This document shows, piece after piece, positions 23,155 through 27,753 of a DNA stretch of 27,753 nt; positions within the stretch are counted from its first letter, which is position 1, and every line of letters begins with the position of its first letter. The translations under genes and the position numbers were made by a program. The stretch covers positions 1 through 27,753 of the forward strand of contig CALMIB010000505.1 of the NCBI GenBank assembly GCA_937863945.1, read 5' to 3'. Origin of the DNA: an uncultured Longilinea sp. GTDB taxonomy: Bacteria > Chloroflexota > Anaerolineae > Anaerolineales > Anaerolineaceae. Under the pieces are notes generated by a model. The model was not told the DNA's origin. It did not search any database and saw only the letters and a list, made by a program, of their open reading frames with translations.

Positions 23155-24012
23155 TCAGGAAGGCAGATCGCGGAAGAGCGCGCCGTCGCGCACCCGGCCG
23201 GAGCGTTTCCACAGCAGGTAGCCCTGACGCAGCGGGCGTTTGCGCGTTTCCACCGGCCAGCCCAGGTCGCGCAGCGCCAGCGCCGCGGCGATGAACCACT
23301 GGCGCAGCCCAAGCGTGCGCACGGCGATGGTGGCCAGGGCAGCCTGCTTCCAGGCGCTCATGAAGGCTTCGATGGTCTCGCCGGGCAGCATGCGGTGGAT
23401 GAAGTTCTTGGGCAGGCGCGGCTGAAAGATGGCCGGCTCGAAACCCCAACGGAAATTGGTGCTGAAGAGCAGGCCCTCCACCCACAACTCGCCGTCGGCT
23501 TGCTTGCGCAGCAGGTTGGCCACCCAGATGCGCCCGAAGGGATCCGATGTGCCTTCGATGATCAGGCCGCCAGGGATCAGGCGTTCGCCCAGGGTGAGCA
23601 GCGATTCCTGCACCTCAGATTCCTCGTACTGGCGCAGCACGTTGAAGGCGCGAATCAGGCGCGCCGATTCGCCCGGTTGCAGCGGCAGATTGAACCCGCC
23701 CAGCCGGAAACGCGTGCGCTCGTCTTCGAATGGCAGCGCGCGCTGCACGCGCTCCGGGTCGATTTCGACGCCCAGCACGGGCAACGTCGGGTTCAGGCGG
23801 CGCAGGCGTTCGGCCGATTCGAGCGCGGTGAAGGCTTCCTCGCCGTAGCCCAGGTCCACGTACCAGGAAACCTGACCGGGCGGGTCGGGCTGGCGGATGA
23901 GTGTGGGATCGTACAGGCACAGGAAGTTATCCACGCGACGCAGTCGGTTGCGCGCGGTTTTTCCGCGGGTGATCTGGCCCTGGGGGCGCGGCTTTCGAGG
24001 CGTACGGGGCAT
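23155..24012 (-). CDS. Class I SAM-dependent methyltransferase-like protein
   Basis: A 286-residue protein with a basic N-terminal tail (MPRTPRKPRPQGQITRGKTARNRLRR) and a Rossmann methyltransferase core. Motif I is VDLGYGEEAFT (52-62), the acidic end of strand 2 is GVEID (81-85), and IRAFNVLRQYEESEV followed by LIPGGLIIEG fits motifs IV-VI. The substrate is unknown. The lysine/arginine-rich tail could bind nucleic acid, which is a guess. The frame is open upstream to 24123, but that would run through the mazE promoter; the ATG at 24012 is preferred. There is no Shine-Dalgarno sequence before it, and an extended -10 element lies only seven bases upstream, so it may be translated from a leaderless transcript. 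Confidence 0.72.
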   Translation of the reverse strand: MPRTPRKPRPQGQITRGKTARNRLRRVDNFLCLYDPTLIRQPDPPGQVSWYVDLGYGEEAFTALESAERLRRLNPTLPVLGVEIDPERVQRALPFEDERTRFRLGGFNLPLQPGESARLIRAFNVLRQYEESEVQESLLTLGERLIPGGLIIEGTSDPFGRIWVANLLRKQADGELWVEGLLFSTNFRWGFEPAIFQPRLPKNFIHRMLPGETIEAFMSAWKQAALATIAVRTLGLRQWFIAAALALRDLGWPVETRKRPLRQGYLLWKRSGRVRDGALFRDLPS

Positions 24013-24018
24013 GAGGGA

Positions 24019-24027
24019 ATTGTAGCA
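24019..24027 (-). promoter_or_regulatory. Extended -10 element, possibly giving a leaderless transcript
   Basis: TGCTACAAT on the minus strand is TGn plus TACAAT (5 of 6 matches). It ends six bases before the A of the ATG at 24012, so the transcript start would fall at or beside the start codon. No ribosome site is seen. Confidence 0.4.
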
Positions 24028-24057
24028 GAGGACCGTGGAGTTGGGAGGAAATTTGGA

Positions 24058-24098
24058 TTGACAAATACTATTTAATAGTATATACTTTGTATATACAA
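24058..24098 (+). promoter_or_regulatory. mazEF promoter with overlapping operator palindromes
   Basis: TTGACA (24058-24063) and TATACT (24081-24086) are spaced by 17 bases, a near-consensus promoter. Three perfect palindromic structures overlap it: ATACTAT-TTA-ATAGTAT (24065-24081), AGTATATACT (24077-24086) and TTGTATATACAA (24087-24098). The octamer GTATATAC occurs at 24078 and 24089, 11 bases or about one helical turn apart. This is a good candidate for MazE or MazEF autorepression. Confidence 0.75.
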
Positions 24099-24112
24099 TT
24101 GGAGAAACAACA

Positions 24113-24358
24113 ATGGGTATCACTCGGTTGCAGAAATGGGGAAATAGTTATGCGGTTCGGATTCCCAAGAATCTGGTGAAATCGCTGGCTTTGGATTCAA
24201 ACAGCCCGCTGGATATTCGCGAGGAGAATGGGAAACTGATCATCGTGCCCGTGGCGCCAAAACCGTACCGCCTTTCGCAACTGCTGGAGCAAATTACCCC
24301 GCAGAATCTGCACGGCGAAGTTGACGAGGGTCCCGCGCAGGGCAACGAGGTGTGGTAA
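24113..24358 (+). CDS. mazE: MazE-type antitoxin (AbrB/SpoVT-like swapped-hairpin)
   Basis: An 81-residue protein whose first 47 residues form the swapped-hairpin DNA-binding domain: LQKWGNSYAVRIPKNLVKSL and LDIREENGKLIIVPV. The C-terminal 30 residues are predicted to be flexible and should wrap the toxin. Antitoxins of this class neutralise MazF and repress their own promoter, and the upstream region has suitable palindromes. GGAGA lies seven bases before the ATG. The stop overlaps the toxin start in TAATG, a usual coupling. Confidence 0.93.
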   Translation: MGITRLQKWGNSYAVRIPKNLVKSLALDSNSPLDIREENGKLIIVPVAPKPYRLSQLLEQITPQNLHGEVDEGPAQGNEVW

Positions 24359-24690
24359 TGGGCTATGTTCCAGAGCGGGGGGATGTCATCTGGCTGGAGT
24401 TCAATCCACAGGCCGGGCATGAGCAGGCCGGACACCGGCCAGCCCTGGTGGTTTCGCCGGCGGCATATAACGGCAAAACCAGCCTGGCACTGATCTGTCC
24501 GATCATCACGCAGGTGAAAGGTTACCCATTTGAGGTCGAAATCCCGGATGGACTGCCTGTCGCGGGTGTCATTCTGGCTGACCAGGTCAAATGCCTGGAT
24601 TGGCGCGTCCGGCAGGCCAAAGCCCTGTGCACATTGCCGGCAGAAATCGTCGGCGAAGTGATTGGCAAGTTAAGTGCATTGTTGGACTGA
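24358..24690 (+). CDS. mazF: MazF/PemK-type endoribonuclease toxin
   Basis: A 110-residue PemK/MazF protein that cleaves RNA at short sequences. The opening YVPERGDVIWLEFNPQAGHEQAGHRPALVVSP has the conserved arginine (Arg27), and CPIITQVKGYPFEV has the conserved threonine (Thr51), matching the catalytic pair of E. coli MazF. The segment ILADQVKCLDW is also typical. The length is full and no motif is missing, so the toxin should be active; its cleavage sequence cannot be predicted. I chose the ATG at 24358, which overlaps the mazE stop by one base, over a GTG two codons earlier. Confidence 0.94.
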   Translation: MGYVPERGDVIWLEFNPQAGHEQAGHRPALVVSPAAYNGKTSLALICPIITQVKGYPFEVEIPDGLPVAGVILADQVKCLDWRVRQAKALCTLPAEIVGEVIGKLSALLD

Positions 24691-24701
24691 CCAGTCTGTT
24701 T

Positions 24702-24736
24702 AAAAAAAGCCCGGGGGTGGTAAGGTTCCCCGGGCT
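24702..24736 (-). terminator. Intrinsic terminator of gyrB
   Basis: AGCCCGGGG (minus strand, 24728-24736) pairs with CCCCGGGCT (24708-24716), a 9-bp GC-rich stem, and is followed on the minus strand by a run of seven T residues ending at 24702. It lies seven bases after the gyrB stop. Confidence 0.9.
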
Positions 24737-24743
24737 GGTATGG

Positions 24744-26663
24744 TTAAATATCCAGGTTTCGGACCGTCTTGGCGTGCGTGGTGATGAAGCGCGTGCGCGG
24801 CGGCACGGCCTCGCCCATCAGCATGTCGAAAGTGCGGTCGGCCACGGCAGCGTCATCCACCGTCACCACCAGCAGGGTGCGGTTTTCGGGGTTCATCGTC
24901 GTTTCCCACAGCTGCTCGGGGTTCATTTCGCCCAGTCCTTTGTAGCGCTGCAGGTTAAGTTTTTCAGCGCTGACGCCCATTTCCTGCAAAATGCGGTCCT
25001 TTTCGGCGTCGGTGTATGCATATTTGATCTGGTTCTTGTAGGCGATGCGGTAAAGCGGCGGTTGAGCGATATAGAGATGGCCCTGCTCAATCAGCGGCTG
25101 CATATAGCGGAAGAAGAAGGTCAACAGCAGCGTGCGGATGTGCGCGCCGTCGACGTCGGCATCGGTCATGATGATGACGCGCCCATAGCGCAGGTTGCCG
25201 ACATCAAAGTTATCGCCGATGCCGGTGCCCAGCGCTGAAATCAGCGCTTTGACTTCGTTGTTGGAGAGGATTTTATCCAGCCGGGCGCGTTCGGTGTTGA
25301 GGATCTTGCCGCGCAGCGGCAGGATAGCCTGGAAGTGCCGGTCACGGCCCTGTTTGGCCGACCCGCCCGCCGATTCACCTTCCACAATGTACATTTCTGT
25401 TTTCGTGGAGTCCTTCTCCGAACAGTCGGCCAGCTTGCCGGGCAGCGTCAGGCTTTCCAGCGCCGACTTTCGAATGACCAGGTCGCGGGCTTTGCGGGCA
25501 GCATCGCGCGCGCGCGAGGAGGTGAGGCATTTTTGCACAATCGCCTTGGCCGCCTGCGGATTTTCTTCCAGGAATGTGCTAAAGGCTTCACCGACCACTT
25601 GCTGAACGTAGGTCTGCACCTCGGGATTCATCAGTTTGACCTTGGTCTGCGATTCAAATTGCGGGTCGGGGTGCTTGACCGAGACAATAGCGGTCATGCC
25701 TTCGCGGGTATCGTCGCCGGTGAAGTTCGGGTCGGCATCCTTAAGCAGGTTGGCTTTGCGGGCGTAATCGTTGATGACGCGCGTGATGGCGGTGCGCAGG
25801 CCGGTGAGGTGCGTGCCGCCGTCGATGGTGTTGATGGTGTTGGCAAAGGAGTAAACTGACTCGGCGTAAGCGTCAGTGTACTGGATGGCGACTTCAATGC
25901 CGATGGCTTCCACGTCCTTTTCGGCGGCAAAAACCGGGTGCAGCACATTGCGGTTGCGGTTGAGGAAGCGCACAAAGGATGAAATACCGCCTTCAAAAAA
26001 GAAAGTCACCTCGCGGTTGATGCGCTCATCCACCAGGCGGATTTCGACCTTGCGGGTGACAAAGGCCATTTCGCGGAAGCGCTGCGCCAGCGTTTCAAAC
26101 TTAAAATCAAGGTCGCCCTTGAAAATATCCCGATCAAAACGGAAGGTGGTTTTGGTTCCGGTCTTGTTCGGGTCGCACTTGCCAATTTGCTTGACGGCTT
26201 CCTGTGGAATGCCGCGTTCGTAGCGTTGGAAGTATTCCTTGCCTTCGCGGCAAACGCGCACTTCGCACCATTCGGACAAGGCATTGACCGCCGAAACGCC
26301 CACGCCGTGCAGGCCGCCGGAGACTTTGTAGCTGGAGTGGCCAAATTTGCCGCCCGCGTGCAGGATGGTCATGACCACTTCGAGCGCGGATTTGTTCTTC
26401 TCAGGATGAATATCCACAGGGATGCCGCGGCCGTTGTCTTCGACGGTAACGCTGCTGTCTTCGTGGATGATAATGATGATGCTGTTGCATGCGCCGGCCA
26501 GGGCTTCGTCGATGGAATTGTCGACGACCTCATACACCAAATGGTGGAGGGCTTTGATGTCTGTGCCGCCCACGTACATGCCCGGGCGGCGGCGCACAGC
26601 TTCCAGGCCTTCCAGAACCTGGATATCCTTTGCACCATACGAAGAAAGGTTATTGGTTACCAC
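24744..26663 (-). CDS. gyrB: DNA gyrase subunit B
   Basis: The ATPase subunit of DNA gyrase, which introduces negative supercoils with GyrA. The 639-residue protein has the GHKL ATP site ([13 protein letters not shown] near 45-57, DNGRGIPV near 76-83, [15 protein letters not shown] near 117-131), the transducer domain, and the Toprim region with [23 protein letters not shown] and the metal-binding DADVDGAHI. It ends with the gyrase C-terminal motif [19 protein letters not shown]. The length is standard. The start is a GTG at 26663 with GGAGG six bases upstream. It follows a membrane protein gene by 47 bases and is not beside dnaA, dnaN, recF or gyrA. Confidence 0.97.
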   Translation of the reverse strand: MVTNNLSSYGAKDIQVLEGLEAVRRRPGMYVGGTDIKALHHLVYEVVDNSIDEALAGACNSIIIIIHEDSSVTVEDNGRGIPVDIHPEKNKSALEVVMTILHAGGKFGHSSYKVSGGLHGVGVSAVNALSEWCEVRVCREGKEYFQRYERGIPQEAVKQIGKCDPNKTGTKTTFRFDRDIFKGDLDFKFETLAQRFREMAFVTRKVEIRLVDERINREVTFFFEGGISSFVRFLNRNRNVLHPVFAAEKDVEAIGIEVAIQYTDAYAESVYSFANTINTIDGGTHLTGLRTAITRVINDYARKANLLKDADPNFTGDDTREGMTAIVSVKHPDPQFESQTKVKLMNPEVQTYVQQVVGEAFSTFLEENPQAAKAIVQKCLTSSRARDAARKARDLVIRKSALESLTLPGKLADCSEKDSTKTEMYIVEGESAGGSAKQGRDRHFQAILPLRGKILNTERARLDKILSNNEVKALISALGTGIGDNFDVGNLRYGRVIIMTDADVDGAHIRTLLLTFFFRYMQPLIEQGHLYIAQPPLYRIAYKNQIKYAYTDAEKDRILQEMGVSAEKLNLQRYKGLGEMNPEQLWETTMNPENRTLLVVTVDDAAVADRTFDMLMGEAVPPRTRFITTHAKTVRNLDI

Positions 26664-26710
26664 GAAAATCCTCCACGATTAATGAGCACGCGTGCGGAGC
26701 CACGGATGAC

Positions 26711-27700
26711 TTAGATGCGCGCCTGGGCGGCTTTGGCCAGGGTCTCTTCCAGCCAGGCCGATGCATTGCTGTAAAAAATGAAGCTGGCTGCCAGCAATGC
26801 CGTTGAGATGAAGGCGTGGCCGGCAATGCCGATCAGCATCAGCCAGGAATCGGCAGGCGGCACCAGCCACAGCCGATTGAGTCCCTGCGAGAGCAAGAAG
26901 GCGATCAGGATGAACAGGCTGACGTTGGGCATAAAAAACCGCACCAGGCGGGCGCTGGTTAACATGGATGTGACCGCGTTTTGCTGGCGGGTGTAAATGC
27001 CGTGGGGTGAAAAAATCAACGGGATGAGAAACCACATGCCGAACAACGCAGCCACCAGCAGCGCGCCGGTTGCCAGCGCGGGGTTGACGAAGGTCAGCAC
27101 CGAGATGATCAGCATGCCGGGGATGGCCAGGGTTAAGACCAGCGCAAGCGAGAGCAGCGTTAACAGGATCGTCTGGCCGGCCTGCCAGCTATTGCACCAC
27201 AGGTTGGCGTCATTGGCCGGCTTGACGCTGGTGCGCGAGACCGAAGAGAAATAGAAACAACCCAGCATCAAGCCGAAAATTGCCATCAACAATCCAATCA
27301 GCAGCAGCCCGGTGGTCGAATTGACCTCCAACCGCGGATAGCCGCCCAGCGGCGTGGCCGGGTTGACGCTGCCTGCCATCAGGCTGGGAATGCCGACCGG
27401 CAGGGTGCGCAGCAGGCTGAAGAAATTAAATTGCTGCGCGAATTCTTTCCACAGGTCAATGCTGGCCGCCATTGCCTGGGTCAGGTCAGGGCTGCCCAAC
27501 TGCTCGAAGGTCGTGGTCATGTCCGCAATGATCGGGGAGAGGATGCGTTCCAGGCTGAGGCGCGGCCCCAACCACAGGAAAACGTCCAGTATAATCGGCG
27601 GCAGAATGAGATAGACGTGATTTGCCACGGCATTAAACCCGGCTACCATGGCCGTCATCAAGCGGGGGGGAGGAGAGATCAAGTGGCTCTGGTTTTCCAT
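26711..27700 (-). CDS. Polytopic membrane protein of unknown function
   Basis: I do not recognise the family with confidence. From the ATG at 27700 the product has 329 residues and about six hydrophobic helices, roughly at 22-45, 131-152, 180-204, 206-230, 254-275 and 285-310 of this form. A loop of about 85 residues with little hydrophobicity separates helix one from helix two and is likely on one face of the membrane. There is no catalytic motif, signal peptidase site or substrate-binding signature. A longer frame reaches 27733, but the predicted promoter overlaps it. It is 47 bases upstream of gyrB on the same strand and probably co-transcribed with it. Confidence 0.7.
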   Translation of the reverse strand: MENQSHLISPPPRLMTAMVAGFNAVANHVYLILPPIILDVFLWLGPRLSLERILSPIIADMTTTFEQLGSPDLTQAMAASIDLWKEFAQQFNFFSLLRTLPVGIPSLMAGSVNPATPLGGYPRLEVNSTTGLLLIGLLMAIFGLMLGCFYFSSVSRTSVKPANDANLWCNSWQAGQTILLTLLSLALVLTLAIPGMLIISVLTFVNPALATGALLVAALFGMWFLIPLIFSPHGIYTRQQNAVTSMLTSARLVRFFMPNVSLFILIAFLLSQGLNRLWLVPPADSWLMLIGIAGHAFISTALLAASFIFYSNASAWLEETLAKAAQARI

Positions 27701-27723
27701 GTGGACACTCACACCGAATTCTA

Positions 27724-27732
27724 ATTTTACCA
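27724..27732 (-). promoter_or_regulatory. Extended -10 promoter of the membrane protein-gyrB unit
   Basis: TGGTAAAAT on the minus strand is TGn plus TAAAAT (5 of 6 matches to TATAAT). Transcription would begin near 27717, leaving about 17 bases before the ATG at 27700. The -35 region lies at the window edge and shows no good match. Confidence 0.4.
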
Positions 27733-27753
27733 CAACTGCGCCAGCAACCCCGC

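Noticed and set aside
21979..24075. Long plus-strand open frame (698 residues) opposite the Ldh_2 and methyltransferase genes
   Set aside because: It crosses two recognisable minus-strand genes and their spacer, and its composition (Gln/His/Ala-rich) is that of an antisense shadow.
24013..24123. Longer N-terminus for the methyltransferase-like protein
   Set aside because: It would read through the AT-rich mazEF promoter and its palindromes; the added residues do not look like part of the fold.
26686..26695. Palindrome GCACGCGTGC upstream of gyrB
   Set aside because: Short and self-complementary by GC content alone; no partner element or spacing to suggest an operator.

Overview
The window looks like a chromosomal segment of a moderately GC-rich bacterium, most probably of the Chloroflexota (Anaerolineae-like). 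This rests on the gene repertoire: a many-GAF membrane histidine kinase, a TrpB2-type tryptophan synthase beta chain under a T-box leader, a tandem ThyX-like protein, and a nusA-infB operon with unusual membership. The taxon is an inference from protein character, not from a marker-gene tree. I see no rRNA, tRNA, CRISPR array, phage or insertion sequence. Almost all of the window is coding.

Layout. (1) Positions 1-1625, minus strand: the first 541 codons of a large protein that looks like a degenerate adenine-specific DNA methylase with a zinc-ribbon insert; it runs off the left edge. (2) Positions 1802-7593, plus strand: an extended -10 promoter followed by three tightly packed genes, a NusG/RfaH-like elongation factor paralogue, a 1336-residue sensor kinase (membrane module with a PDZ-like loop, four GAF domains, HisKA and HATPase) and a FIST-domain protein. 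No response regulator is present, so this may be an uncharacterised signalling-to-transcription module. (3) Positions 7638-10498, minus: a tryptophan T-box leader with UGG specifier controls trpS and trpB2. The TrpRS has lost the KMSKS lysines. (4) Positions 10527-20171, minus: one long probable operon nusA-ylxR-infB-rbfA-truB-ribF-thyX-like-CPBP protease-dinB, in which rimP and nrnA are missing from their usual places. (5) Positions 20211-21874, plus: a GH13 alpha-glucosidase. (6) Positions 21888-21987: a 100-base palindromic repeat element between convergent genes. (7) Positions 21991-24027, minus: an Ldh_2 family NAD(P)-dependent oxidoreductase and a methyltransferase-like protein that may be made from a leaderless transcript. 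(8) Positions 24058-24690, plus: a mazEF toxin-antitoxin pair with a near-consensus promoter overlapped by several palindromes. (9) Positions 24702-27732, minus: gyrB with its own terminator, preceded by a polytopic membrane protein of unknown function.

How the genes work together: the nusA cluster joins transcription elongation, translation initiation, ribosome and tRNA maturation and FAD synthesis. FAD synthetase (ribF) overlaps the gene for a ThyX-like, presumably FAD-binding, protein. The trpS-trpB2 unit makes and charges tryptophan in response to tRNA-Trp aminoacylation. The most unusual parts are the nusG-like/kinase/FIST operon with its divergent methylase relative, the tandem ThyX protein, and the TrpRS without a KMSKS lysine.
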